Assembly (NCBI GenBank): GCA_934748015.1
Contig: CAKVHF010000006.1
Span: 1-36,827, forward strand
Direction of reading: 5' to 3'
Source: an uncultured Clostridia bacterium
GTDB taxonomy: Bacteria > Bacillota > Clostridia > Christensenellales > UBA1242
DNA length: 36,827 bases
The translations under genes and the position numbers were made by a program. Each line of letters begins with the position of its first letter. Position 1 is the first letter of the stretch. Positions 1-9,639 of this stretch are shown here, one piece after another. Below the pieces are notes generated by a model, which made no database searches, was not told the origin of the DNA, and saw only the letters and a list, made by a program, of their open reading frames with translations.

Positions 1-237
1 GGAGAGATCAAGCATCAATCTCTTTAATCCGCTCGTTCCCCAAAAATTGATATTTGAGATCAAACGCCTTGAACTTGTTTCACAGCGGAGAGATCAAATA
101 TCAATTTTCTTTAATCCTTATAAAACCAAAAGGAAAACATATAAGTTCGCATGCCTTGAATTTAGTTCACAGCAAAGAAATTATATGTTTTTCTTTTCTT
201 GGACTTGTTTCGCAGCGGAGCAACTAAATATTTTGTC
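1..237 (-). repeat. Hairpin-repeat cluster 1 (two whole units, two partial)
   Basis: Four units of the window's hairpin-repeat family, read on the minus strand. A unit cut by the window edge ends at 1-22. A whole unit spans 43-108, with 15-nt arms at 43-57 and 94-108 that are perfect complements. A second whole unit spans 128-197, with 17-nt arms at 128-144 and 181-197 and one mismatch. A partial unit at about 199-237 has its core and one arm only. Both whole units have exactly 36 nt between the arms. The linker between them (about 109-127) carries the reverse complement of GGTTTTATAAGGATT, which also separates units in the 27.5 kb cluster. The cluster lies just past the parB terminator. Function unknown. 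Confidence 0.85.
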
Positions 238-238
238 T

Positions 239-301
239 AAATGCAAAAAACAAGATTTCCACATTTTAAGAAATTTTGTGGATATCTTGCTTTTTGTTGC
301 A
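239..301 (-). terminator. Terminator after parB
   Basis: Long hairpin directly after the parB stop. The stem pairs ATGCAA, CAAGAT and TCCACA segments with TGTGGA, ATCTTG and TTGCAT, and there is a run of six T on the minus-strand side. The plus strand also has a T run, so it may act in both directions. Its inner part (258-284) is nearly identical to 36275-36302. Confidence 0.8.
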
Positions 302-1207
302 TTATCTATTAAAAATTCCGTAAATTTTGTCTAGATCATCACTAGAATAATAACTAATCACAATTTTTCCACGTTTTGCATTGCCCATTATTTTTGCTTT
401 AGTTCCAATTTTTTTAGTGATTGTTTCTTCAAAACTTTTTAATTCTACTGGCAAAACCCTTTCTTTTTTCTTGTGTGTTTTGCCTGCTTGAACTTCTTTT
501 ACCGCTTTTTCCATATCTCTTACGGTTATACGCTTTGTTATTGCCATATTGGCTAACCTTACTTGAGCCTCTGGATTGCTAACTACTACAAGACTACGTG
601 CATGACCAGCACTCAACCTACCTTCTTCCACCATCTTGATTACTTCTGGTGATAGACTTAGTAGTCTAAGAGTGTTGGCTATAGCAGATCTGCTCTTACC
701 AAACTTATTAGATATGGTTTCTTGTGTCCAATTAAATTCTTGCATCAATTCATCTAATGCACGTGCTGTTTCTATTGGATTTAGATCTTCACGTTGAATG
801 TTTTCTAGTAGTGCAATTTCTTTGATCTGCATATCGTTGTAATCACGGATAACTGCAGGGATCGTTTTCTTGCCAGCAAGTTTGCTTGCCCTAAATCTAC
901 GCTCGCCAGCAACGATAGTATATCTGCCACCTTTCTTAACAACTATTATAGGCTGTACAACACCATATTCTCTGATACTAGTAGCCAGTTCTTCTAGCGA
1001 ATTTATATCAAAATTTTTTCTTGGTTGTTGTGTGTTATTGTCAATAAGTGATATGTTTATGTCAACAACCCCACTATTATGAGCAGGTTCTTCTACTTTT
1101 GTTTCAACTGGCTTTTCGTGTTTAACCTCTAGTATTTCACTTACTTCCTCATCTCTATCTAGTATTCCTAACAATGAGTCTAGACCTCTTCCCAATCTGT
1201 TTGCCAT
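302..1207 (-). CDS. parB: Chromosome partitioning protein ParB (Spo0J)
   Basis: 301 aa, a normal ParB length. It binds parS, loads as a CTP-dependent clamp, spreads along the DNA, and works with ParA to segregate the origin. Visible parts: a short N-terminal ParA-contacting stretch (MANRLGRGLDSLLG), the arginine-rich CTP-binding motif GERRFRAS at residues 101-108, the ENIQREDLNPIE segment at 135-146, a helix-turn-helix at about 160-182 and GHARSL at 201-206, then a C-terminal dimerisation region. The ATG is preceded by AAGGAG at good spacing. parA lies 24 bp upstream on the same strand, so the two form an operon ending at the hairpin 239-301. Four matching parS sites lie upstream of parA. Confidence 0.98.
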   Translation of the reverse strand: MANRLGRGLDSLLGILDRDEEVSEILEVKHEKPVETKVEEPAHNSGVVDINISLIDNNTQQPRKNFDINSLEELATSIREYGVVQPIIVVKKGGRYTIVAGERRFRASKLAGKKTIPAVIRDYNDMQIKEIALLENIQREDLNPIETARALDELMQEFNWTQETISNKFGKSRSAIANTLRLLSLSPEVIKMVEEGRLSAGHARSLVVVSNPEAQVRLANMAITKRITVRDMEKAVKEVQAGKTHKKKERVLPVELKSFEETITKKIGTKAKIMGNAKRGKIVISYYSSDDLDKIYGIFNR

Positions 1208-1231
1208 AATATTTATCTCCTTAATTTTACC

Positions 1232-1996
1232 TTATTTTTGTTTCCTTAAGAACTCTTCTGTTAACTCTTTGTAAGCAATTGCACCAGTACACTTGTTATC
1301 ATATAACACTATTGGTTCGCCATAACTAGGTGCTTCTGCAAGCCTAATGTTTCTAGGGATTACAGTGTCGTATACTTTTTCTTTGAAATATTTTTTCAAG
1401 TTTTCTGAAACCGAAGCGTACAATGTTCCACGGTTACTCTTCATAGTTAGCACGATTCCTTCTATAGCAATGCCTTCGTTTAAGCGTTTTTTAACAAGCT
1501 TGATAGTATACATCAGCTGAGTTATACCTTCCATTGCTAAGAACTCACAAGTTATAGGGATAATAACCGAATCACATGCCGTAAGTGCATTGATTGTGAT
1601 TAACCCCAATGATGGTGGACAGTCTATGCAGATATAGTCATATATGCCTTTTACTTGGTCAAGAGTTTCTTTCAATATAAACTCCCTTCTCTTCATCTGA
1701 ACCATTTCTATTTCTGCACCAGCTAGGTCCACATCAGACGGAATAAGATCACATCCCTTTACCTTTGTTGTCTGAATAACTTCGTCTATAGAACAACTTT
1801 CAGTCATAATATCGTACATCGTTTTATACTTTTTCTCTTTCTCAAAGCCAAAGCTAGAGCTCGCATTGCCTTGTGGATCCATATCTACTAGTAAAACTTT
1901 TTTGCCAAATGTAGCAAGGTAACTAGCCATATTAACACAGGTTGTAGTTTTTCCCACTCCACCTTTTTGATTTAAAAATGCAATTATTTTTCCCAT
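1232..1996 (-). CDS. parA: Chromosome partitioning ATPase ParA (Soj)
   Basis: 254 aa from the chosen ATG. ParA/Soj is a deviant Walker ATPase that dimerises on DNA with ATP, is stimulated by ParB, and in Bacillota also tunes DnaA activity. Seen: deviant Walker A KGGVGKTTT at residues 11-19, Walker A' region DMDPQGN at 38-44, and Walker B within CIDCPPSLG. A TTG nine bases upstream (at 2005) would add three residues, but it directly touches the AAAGGGG ribosome binding site. The ATG at 1996 has proper spacing and gives the usual MGKII start. First gene of the parA-parB operon. The 1.5 kb upstream holds no gene. Confidence 0.97.
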   Translation of the reverse strand: MGKIIAFLNQKGGVGKTTTCVNMASYLATFGKKVLLVDMDPQGNASSSFGFEKEKKYKTMYDIMTESCSIDEVIQTTKVKGCDLIPSDVDLAGAEIEMVQMKRREFILKETLDQVKGIYDYICIDCPPSLGLITINALTACDSVIIPITCEFLAMEGITQLMYTIKLVKKRLNEGIAIEGIVLTMKSNRGTLYASVSENLKKYFKEKVYDTVIPRNIRLAEAPSYGEPIVLYDNKCTGAIAYKELTEEFLRKQK

Positions 1997-2675
1997 ATCA
2001 TTCAACCCCTTTGATGCCTATTAGCATTAATATTTTTCATTATAACGCTAGTAGTATAACATAAGAAATATCAATTAGTAAAACTTATTTAATAAAATAT
2101 TTTTATAATTTTTAGACATTTTTTGCACATTTATTATACAACAAATATTACAAAAACGGCTTTATTTAGGCATTTTTAACATATTATAATATTTTTTTTC
2201 AAAACAACATTAATTGTTATAATTATTTTTTATTTTTTAGTGTTGAAACTTTTTTGGGTTATATTTTGATGCACAATTTTTTGTCAGCCATATTTACTAT
2301 TCCAGAATGACTGGTCGACTTTAAGACACATTACTACTCTCGCATTACTTAGATTTCTATTGTTAATTTTTAGTTGTTATTTTTTTTGTATCAATTTTAT
2401 GTGTTAATTTTGGGTTGCTATTTTTAGTTTCAATTATAGGTTTCTATTTTTAGATTTATTTTTTACTTCCACAAGCCAACTCATTATTAAACCCACTAGA
2501 ATAGTTTTATTTAATTTTTTATATATTCTATTTCGAAACACTTTTTATTATAATTTTAATTATTTTTTATTTGTAGTTTGTTATACTTTTAATTTTATAA
2601 CAACCATTTTTTCGATTTTTAGATATTATATAATAATATCTAAAATTTTTTAAAAAGGTAGCATTTTATAATAAA

Positions 2676-2691
2676 TGTTTCACGTGAAACA
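2676..2691. promoter_or_regulatory. parS site 1
   Basis: Perfect 16-bp palindrome TGTTTCACGTGAAACA, the canonical ParB binding site. Nearest of the four to parA. Confidence 0.95.
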
Positions 2692-2839
2692 TTTATATTT
2701 TTAATTGGTTACATATTACACATTATTATATTGTATTGGTACTTACACCACATGAAAACACTTTTTGTTAATAAATATTAAACAACTTCATTATAACTAC
2801 CAATATCTTAGTTGTCTACTTATATCTACACAACTGCAA

Positions 2840-2855
2840 TGTTTCACGTGAAACA
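2840..2855. promoter_or_regulatory. parS site 2
   Basis: Perfect TGTTTCACGTGAAACA, 148 bp beyond site 1. Confidence 0.95.
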
Positions 2856-3015
2856 AATACTTTATATTGCAATTATGCAAATAACTAACCCATTGAAATA
2901 AAGCCATTTTTGATATTTTTCTACATGTTTATCCCTTTTATATTGCGAAAAATAATTATAATTGTATTTATTCAATTGTAATTATATAACACATGTGAAA
3001 ATGTATTAACCAAAT

Positions 3016-3031
3016 TGTTTCACGTGAAACA
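3016..3031. promoter_or_regulatory. parS site 3
   Basis: Perfect TGTTTCACGTGAAACA, 160 bp beyond site 2. Confidence 0.95.
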
Positions 3032-3283
3032 TTATAACTTTGGTATTGGTAAATAATACTATATTGCACTATATTAGAAACATCAAACTCTAAATAAATA
3101 TAATTATTATTCATCTATATAGGTAGATTATCTAAAAAATAAGTATAATTAACATATTACTACTGCAATTAATGCAATAGTTTATTATTTTACATACATG
3201 TGCCAAGAATATATTAAAAATATACTATATAAAGAAGTAAAAATGGCCAATTTGCGGTATACAAACACTATTATAATATAAAA

Positions 3284-3299
3284 TGTTTCACGTGAAACA
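3284..3299. promoter_or_regulatory. parS site 4
   Basis: Perfect TGTTTCACGTGAAACA, 252 bp beyond site 3 and about 270 bp from the rsmG stop. Confidence 0.95.
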
Positions 3300-3473
3300 T
3301 TTTTAATTATTACACATATTCAATAGCAGTACATTATTATAAAATATTTCTAATACTAATAAAATCGTAAATAATTATACATTTAAGACATAGAATAACT
3401 AATATAATCAAAAAAATATAATTATGCAGTAGTTTGATCAATAAAACACAAATAAGTATATTAAATAGCAATA

Positions 3474-3508
3474 AAAAAACAAAAAAATCACTACATTTTG
3501 TAGTGATT
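3474..3508 (-). terminator. Terminator after rsmG
   Basis: Stem AATCACTACA pairing with TGTAGTGATT, followed on the minus strand by a T-rich run. It ends the mnmG-rsmG transcription unit and keeps it out of the parS block. Confidence 0.85.
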
Positions 3509-3568
3509 AAGTAATGTTATATAATAAAACCTTTGTGATTTTGATTTATTCTTTGTATTATAAATTAA

Positions 3569-4279
3569 TTATAATGGCATTTTTCGTGCTTTATTCTGTT
3601 GTCTTGGATATTTGCTTGGTGTTGGTTTTGTTTTGGTTATTATTACAATACTTCGCTCTGCATCTAATTCTGAAATATTATAATTAATAACATTATCGAT
3701 CCTGGCATTCAACTCTTTTAATGCATTTTCTGCTTGTGATATCTCTTCTGATACAAGTTTACTCTTTAACAAAACACACTTACCACCGACTTTTAGAAAT
3801 GGTATAGCATACTCCAGTAGTATATTAAGACTAGCAACTGCTCTGGCAACAACAATATCGTATTTTTCTCTATATTTAGGCGTTTTTGCAACATCTTCAC
3901 ATCGAGCATGTATTGCTAAAATATGGCTTAATTTAAGCTTTTCCGAACATAACGTGTTTACAAAATTAACCTTTTTGTTAACGGCGTCAATCAATGTCAT
4001 ATCTATATCATTTCTTACAATTTTGATTGGAACACTAGGAAATCCAGCACCACAACCGATATCAATAAGTTGACAATTATTAGGAATATATTTACAAGCA
4101 ATTATACTATCAAGAAAATGTTTAAGAAAAACATCATCTTCCTCAATTATAGTTGTAAGATTATATTTTTCATTTTCTTCTCTTAGATAATTATAATATG
4201 TATTAAATTGTTGATACATAGCATCTGTTATGTTTATATTATATTTCGATGCTATGTTAGCAAATTGTTCATAAGTCAT
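3569..4279 (-). CDS. rsmG: 16S rRNA (guanine-527-N7) methyltransferase RsmG
   Basis: 236 aa, usual size for RsmG (GidB). It transfers a methyl group from SAM to N7 of G527 in 16S rRNA; loss gives low-level streptomycin resistance in known bacteria. Seen: the Rossmann SAM-binding motif DIGCGAGFPSVPIKI about a third of the way in, the following acidic strand (MTLIDAVNKK), and the conserved ARAVASL region. The start has TAGGAAAA upstream. It follows mnmG by 63 bp on the same strand, the widely conserved mnmG-rsmG pair. The C-terminal tail is basic (KYPRQQNKARKMPL). Confidence 0.96.
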   Translation of the reverse strand: MTYEQFANIASKYNINITDAMYQQFNTYYNYLREENEKYNLTTIIEEDDVFLKHFLDSIIACKYIPNNCQLIDIGCGAGFPSVPIKIVRNDIDMTLIDAVNKKVNFVNTLCSEKLKLSHILAIHARCEDVAKTPKYREKYDIVVARAVASLNILLEYAIPFLKVGGKCVLLKSKLVSEEISQAENALKELNARIDNVINYNISELDAERSIVIITKTKPTPSKYPRQQNKARKMPL

Positions 4280-4342
4280 AATGTTTTTCCTAAATATTTA
4301 TAAAAATTATTATATTTTTGTGTAAAAAATGTTGAAAAGTCG

Positions 4343-6205
4343 TTATTTGTTGCTTTTTACACTCTTTAAGTACACCATAAGTACCGCTATATCCGCTGGG
4401 CTTACACCTGATATACGGCTGGCTTGTCCAATGTTAAGAGGTTTAATCTTATTAAGCTTTTGTTGAGCTTCTATCCTTAGACCTTTGATATTAGAGTAGT
4501 CCAAATTGGTATCAAGTTTTATATTTTCACTTTTCTTAAATTGATTGATCTGTATATCTTGTCTGCTTAAGTATCCAGCATACTTTTCTTGAATTTCAAC
4601 TTCTTTTAGATCAAACATTTTGAATTTATCAAAAGTATGTTTATTAATCAAAAGCAAATCTTCTACGGTAAAACATGCTCTTCTAAGAGCTTCCAACAAT
4701 GAAAGCCCACTAGTAGGGAAAGACTCGCCACGCTCAACGATAAGTTTCTCTAGTGATGAATTTTTACCATATCTTTTATTCAATAATTGCCTAATTTTAG
4801 CCAGATTTCGTACACGCTTAGAATATGCCCTATAACGCTTATCATCCACCAAACCATACTGCCTTCCTATCTCAGTAAGTCTAAGATCGGCATTATCTTG
4901 TCTAAGATGCAATCTATATTCTGCCCTACTAGTCATCATCCTGTATGGTTCATTAGTGCCTTTGGTAACAAGGTCATCTATAAGAACACCTATATAAGAA
5001 TTATCTCTACTAAGAACCATCTGATCTAGTCCTAACGCATAACGACCAGCATTGATACCAGCAACAATGCCTTGTGCACCAGCCTCTTCGTATCCGCTTG
5101 TGCCATTTACTTGACCTGCACAAAACAACCCTTTAACATCTTTACTCTCTAGTGTTGGATACAGTTGTGTACTCTCTATTGCATCGTACTCTATAGCATA
5201 GGCATCACGCATGATGTGAGCATGCTCTAGACCTGCTAGGCTATGAACCATATCCGCCTGAATAGTGCTAGGCATTGATGTGCTAAAACCTTGGATATAC
5301 TCTTCTTTAGTACTCATAGCCTCTGGCTCTAAGAACAATTGATGCCTTTCCTTATCTGCAAATCTAACTACTTTAGTTTCAATACTTGGACAATATCTAG
5401 GACCTTCTCCAGTAATCAAACCGGTATACATAGGGGCTTTGTCTAGGTTGTTTTTGATTATATCGTGTGTATTTTGGTTGGTATATGTAAGATAACATTT
5501 TGCCCTATTTTTAGGCATTTTTCGTGTCATAAAAGAAAACGTTTGGATATTATCTTCGCCTACTTGTTCCTCTAGTACACTATAGTCAATCGTATCTCCA
5601 TGCACCCTAACAGGTGTGCCCGTCTTGAATCTCTTGATCTTAAAACCAAGATTGATCAATGACTGAGTAAGCAAGCTGGCATTACTAAATCCGTTAGGCC
5701 CACAATCCTTAGTATAATCACCTATTATGATCCTACTATTAAGATATACGCCAGTAGCCACAACCACTGCTTTACACTTATATTCATTTTTTTGAGCGGT
5801 TTTTACTCCCACAACTTTGCCGTCTTCCACAAGTATTTCACTTGCTTCACCTTGAACAATGTCCAAATTTGGCATATTTTCTAGCATTTTTTTCATAGAT
5901 GTGTGATAAGTAACTTTGTCTATCTGTGCCCTAAGACTTTGTACAGCAGCGCCTTTCGAACTATTTAACATTCGCCTCTGGATTGTGTTTTTGTCCGCCA
6001 TGTAGCCCATAACACCACCTAATGCGTCAATTTCACACACTAGATGTCCTTTGGCAGTTCCACCTATGCTTGGATTGCACGCCAAAAAAGATATGCTATC
6101 AAGATTTAACGTCAATAGCAATGTTTTAAGTCCTAATTTTGCTGATGCCGAACATGCCTCAACCCCAGCATGCCCACTACCGATTACCACTACATCATAT
6201 TCCAT
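4343..6205 (-). CDS. mnmG: tRNA uridine-5-carboxymethylaminomethyl modification enzyme MnmG
   Basis: 620 aa from the chosen ATG, typical length. MnmG (GidA) is the FAD enzyme that works with MnmE to make the cmnm5 modification on wobble U34 of several tRNAs. Seen: FAD dinucleotide motif GSGHAG at residues 9-14, the family segment CNPSIGGTAKGH, GPRYCPSIE, and the C-terminal GVSPADIAVLMVYL helical region that contacts MnmE. A TTG at 6217 would add four residues but lies on the ribosome binding site. The ATG at 6205 has GGAG six bases upstream. Its partner mnmE is the next gene upstream, 246 bp away. Confidence 0.97.
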   Translation of the reverse strand: MEYDVVVIGSGHAGVEACSASAKLGLKTLLLTLNLDSISFLACNPSIGGTAKGHLVCEIDALGGVMGYMADKNTIQRRMLNSSKGAAVQSLRAQIDKVTYHTSMKKMLENMPNLDIVQGEASEILVEDGKVVGVKTAQKNEYKCKAVVVATGVYLNSRIIIGDYTKDCGPNGFSNASLLTQSLINLGFKIKRFKTGTPVRVHGDTIDYSVLEEQVGEDNIQTFSFMTRKMPKNRAKCYLTYTNQNTHDIIKNNLDKAPMYTGLITGEGPRYCPSIETKVVRFADKERHQLFLEPEAMSTKEEYIQGFSTSMPSTIQADMVHSLAGLEHAHIMRDAYAIEYDAIESTQLYPTLESKDVKGLFCAGQVNGTSGYEEAGAQGIVAGINAGRYALGLDQMVLSRDNSYIGVLIDDLVTKGTNEPYRMMTSRAEYRLHLRQDNADLRLTEIGRQYGLVDDKRYRAYSKRVRNLAKIRQLLNKRYGKNSSLEKLIVERGESFPTSGLSLLEALRRACFTVEDLLLINKHTFDKFKMFDLKEVEIQEKYAGYLSRQDIQINQFKKSENIKLDTNLDYSNIKGLRIEAQQKLNKIKPLNIGQASRISGVSPADIAVLMVYLKSVKSNK

Positions 6206-6226
6206 AACTTTCTCCAATTATAGTAT

Positions 6227-6248
6227 AAATGGCTATATTAAGCCATTT
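6227..6248. promoter_or_regulatory. Small hairpin in the mnmG leader
   Basis: Perfect 8-bp inverted repeat AAATGGCT/AGCCATTT with a 6-nt loop, about 20 bp upstream of the mnmG start. It may be a weak attenuator or terminator. No long T run follows on the minus strand, so the role is uncertain. Confidence 0.45.
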
Positions 6249-6451
6249 TTATAATATAAAATATAAAACATTTCTTATTTTGTTTCACAAAAAAAACAGT
6301 AATATTGTTTAATTATTTATTTTAAAAAACTTAACAACAACTAAGCTATTTGTGCAATACTCAACATAAATAAATAATAAATATAATTGTCTATTATATC
6401 AACAACTAAATGATTTTTTTATTGTTGAAATGCATATATATTATTTATTAA

Positions 6452-7810
6452 CTATTTACCCACACAGAATTTAGAGAATATTGTGTTAATAATCTCCTCA
6501 ACACTGCTTTCACCTGTTATTTCGCCTAGCTTTAACCAAATATTCTTGATATCAAGTGCGGTAAGATCAATATTCTGCTGTGATTTTAGCGATTGGATCG
6601 CAATATCACATAAGCCAATCGCTTCTTTTACGACTTCTATGTGTCTAATATTGGTCAATACAATATTTGCGTTAGTAATATTGTTATCAAACACAAAATT
6701 ATATATCTTTTCTTTTAACAAATCAATATTTTTATTATCTTTTGCCGAAATTTCAATAAAGTTATCAAAAGGAAGGGTTTTTATAACCATTTTTCTAGGC
6801 AAATCACTTTTGTTTATAACAACCAGAACGTTATTTTTGTTTTTTATTAAATCGATTATTTCTTTATCTTCCTGAGATATTTCGCTACTTCCATCAACAA
6901 CAAATAGTATAATATCGGCTACATTTACGCTTTTTTTGGATTTCTCTATACCAATACTCTCTACCACATCATTACTCTGTCTGATGCCAGCTGTATCTAC
7001 TATATTAAATCTAACTCCCCTATACTCGTAAGACTCCTCTAGTGTATCTCTGGTAGTACCCTGAATATTGGTAACAATAGCACGATCAAAATTAAGTAGA
7101 GCATTCATAAGGCTACTTTTTCCTACATTCGTTTTACCCAAAATAACCACTTTTGTACCATTCTTGATACACATGCCAGTATTTGCGGTAGCATATAAGG
7201 TATCCAGTGCAGATCTAATACTATTAAGCTCCCCTTCAGCATCCTGCTTGGTTTCTTCCTCAAGATCTTCTTCGGGATAATCCATAGCAACCTCTAATTT
7301 TGCAAGACTATCGGTCAATCTACCTTGCAACTTAGATATTGCATTTTTTAATTTGCCTTGCATAAGGTTGTAACCGGCTCTAATCTCACTATCAGATTGC
7401 GAATTAATTATATCAATAACACCTTCAGCCTCGTCTAGACTAAGTTTACCATTAAGAAATGCCCTCTTAGTAAATTCTCCTGCTTCAGCAATTTTAGCAC
7501 CACTTTCAACCAATTTAGCAAGTATACCAGAAGCCAATTTTACACCGCCATGAACTTGAAATTCTACCATATCTTCACCGGTATAAGAATGCGGATTATT
7601 GAAGTATACCATAAGGCATTTTTCTTCAAAATTATCAGCATTAAAAGTACCTAGATATAGGTATCTAGGTTTAATATTTTTATAGTCTAGCGACTTAGAA
7701 CTAAAACACTTTTTTGCAATATTTAGTGCATCTTTACCACTCATTCTAACAATCGCAATACCACCAACACCCATTGGTGTAGAAATAGCACAAATTGTAT
7801 TTTCTGTCAT
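6452..7810 (-). CDS. mnmE: tRNA modification GTPase MnmE
   Basis: 452 aa. MnmE (TrmE) is a dimeric GTPase with an N-terminal folate-binding domain; with MnmG it modifies U34 of tRNAs. Seen: the N-terminal domain (MTENTICAIS onward), helical region, then the G domain with Walker A GKTNVGKS at residues 225-232, the G2 region GTTRDT, DTAG at 272-275 and NKSD, and the C-terminal FCVGK whose cysteine is characteristic of the family. The start is preceded by AGAGGG. In related genomes jag, yidC, rnpA and rpmH sit upstream; here 2.8 kb without genes follows instead. Confidence 0.97.
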   Translation of the reverse strand: MTENTICAISTPMGVGGIAIVRMSGKDALNIAKKCFSSKSLDYKNIKPRYLYLGTFNADNFEEKCLMVYFNNPHSYTGEDMVEFQVHGGVKLASGILAKLVESGAKIAEAGEFTKRAFLNGKLSLDEAEGVIDIINSQSDSEIRAGYNLMQGKLKNAISKLQGRLTDSLAKLEVAMDYPEEDLEEETKQDAEGELNSIRSALDTLYATANTGMCIKNGTKVVILGKTNVGKSSLMNALLNFDRAIVTNIQGTTRDTLEESYEYRGVRFNIVDTAGIRQSNDVVESIGIEKSKKSVNVADIILFVVDGSSEISQEDKEIIDLIKNKNNVLVVINKSDLPRKMVIKTLPFDNFIEISAKDNKNIDLLKEKIYNFVFDNNITNANIVLTNIRHIEVVKEAIGLCDIAIQSLKSQQNIDLTALDIKNIWLKLGEITGESSVEEIINTIFSKFCVGK

Positions 7811-8189
7811 ATATACCCTCTTTACACTCTAGTTTTTATATAGTTTTTGTCAAAAAGCCTATTATTAATACTTTTTACAACTGTTTTATTTTGTATATTT
7901 TTTTGATTCTTTATATTAGTTTTTACACTCTACTATTAGTAGACTTACCTAAAACTACTGCTAAAAAATTGCATGATTTTATCAAAAATTTAGTTACTTT
8001 TTAACAACCTTTTTGATAGTTTTTTTGATTGTTATTATATATTTTTTATAGTATGAATAATCATTTTTTGTAAGTAAAATTTGCTAAAATTACCAACTAT
8101 AAAAATAAAAAAATCGAAATAAATTAACTAATGTTTTTGCAAATTTTTAACACTAAATAGTATAGCATATAAAGGGGTATTTTGTAAAG

Positions 8190-8480
8190 AGTTTGAGATA
8201 TTGATCTCTCCACTGCGAAACAAGTTCAATGTGTTCGATCTCAATATCTCAAACTTGAGTTTTATATGGTTTTATCAACCTCTACACTGTGAAATAAGTT
8301 CAAGGCGTTCGATCTTAATATATCAATCATAGGTTTATAAGGCTACTTTAATCTCTCTGATGTAAATCAAGTTTAAGACTTTCGATCTCAATATATGAAA
8401 CTTAAGTTATGCGGTCTTATTAAACTTTTACTATGTAAACTAAGTTCAAGATATTCGATTTTAATATATCAATCTTAAGA
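8190..8480 (+). repeat. Hairpin-repeat cluster 2 (one whole, three decayed units)
   Basis: The first unit is intact: arms GTTTGAGATATTGA (8191-8204) and its complement (8241-8254) around a 36-nt core nearly identical to those at 27.5 kb. Three further units follow, at roughly 8262-8330, 8335-8405 and 8406-8480. They keep recognisable cores (AAGTTCAAGG-like) and the TATAAGG linker, but their arms no longer pair well. The cluster appears old and decaying. Confidence 0.8.
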
Positions 8481-8961
8481 TTGTTATGATATTTATTATA
8501 TATTGATTATATATTATATATATTATATATATTATATATATTATATATTATATATTATATATTAGTTATTTATATATTGTATAGTATTTCCCTTATATAA
8601 TATAATAAAGTATATTATATGATATAGATCATATTAATATATATAGTTATATAGTAAATAATACATGCATTTGGACTATTATATCCAAAAAAAAATAAGG
8701 CATTTGTATCAGACGCCTTAAAAAAACTTATATTATATCGAAATAAACATAGCAAAAAACAATAAAAATTCTTGTTTTTAATCAAAATAGTATTATTTTT
8801 TATTAAAATAATATATATGAGTTAAAAAAACATAATTATTAATAAAAATAAGAAATAAGTAATATCAATAGTCAATACTAAATAATACCAACTATTAATT
8901 ACAATAAATAATACTTTATAATATTGATATATATATATATATATAAAGTATAAAAACAACA

Positions 8962-9003
<42 letters not shown>

Positions 9004-9639
9004 TAGCAATAACATATTAAACTAATTATCTATATTTCAAACAATATTACAACAATGCTTACCACGAATTGGATACCACAAAAAATATAATACGTAATAT
9101 ACAAAATGAATAATACATAAAATAAATAATATATAAAATAAATTAAACAATATATATAAAACACTTATAGATAAAAAAATAATAAATCAAAAAAACTTCC
9201 CGATCTAATCAAACTAGATTAAAGACAAAAACAATATTTTGCCAGTACAAAATAAAATTATATAAAACAATCTATCTTAGCAAACAATATTGAAAGGTGA
9301 GTATTATATTAACAAAACTAATATAACTATATCAAATATATCTGATATCTACTATATTTACATGTTATTTTATAAAAAATTAAATATTTGTGTGTTTTTG
9401 ATATAAAAACACCTATTTTTTATTGTTTTTAAAAATGGCTTTATTTAGGCGTTTTTTGATATATAAAAATTGTACTATTTTATAAATATCAACAACTATA
9501 TACTTTTTGTCACAAAACTATATTTGGGTGACACAAAATATACTATTTCTTAACATTTTAAAAATTACATGTTTTTAAAAACCAATAAAAATGATAATTT
9601 TTTATGTAAAGGTAAATCTTCTTGTAAATATGTCGATAG

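Larger units (their letters stand above)
1997..3473. other. Gene-free AT-rich block between rsmG and parA, holding the parS cluster
   Basis: About 1.5 kb with no credible coding frame, very AT-rich with long T and A runs. It contains four perfect parS palindromes (listed separately) within 624 bp. A short motif at 2158-2171 (GGCTTTATTTAGGC with T-rich flank) recurs at 9437-9450. In Bacillus a noc gene sits between rsmG and parA. None is present here, and I saw no Noc-type ATTTCCCGGGAAAT site. Confidence 0.8.

Noticed and set aside
47..334. 95-aa plus-strand frame at the left edge
   Set aside because: It runs through hairpin repeats and the parB terminator.
7795..8004. 69-aa hydrophobic frame facing away from mnmE
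   Set aside because: T-rich DNA gives Phe/Leu/Ile-rich frames by chance; it overlaps the mnmE start and has no ribosome binding site.
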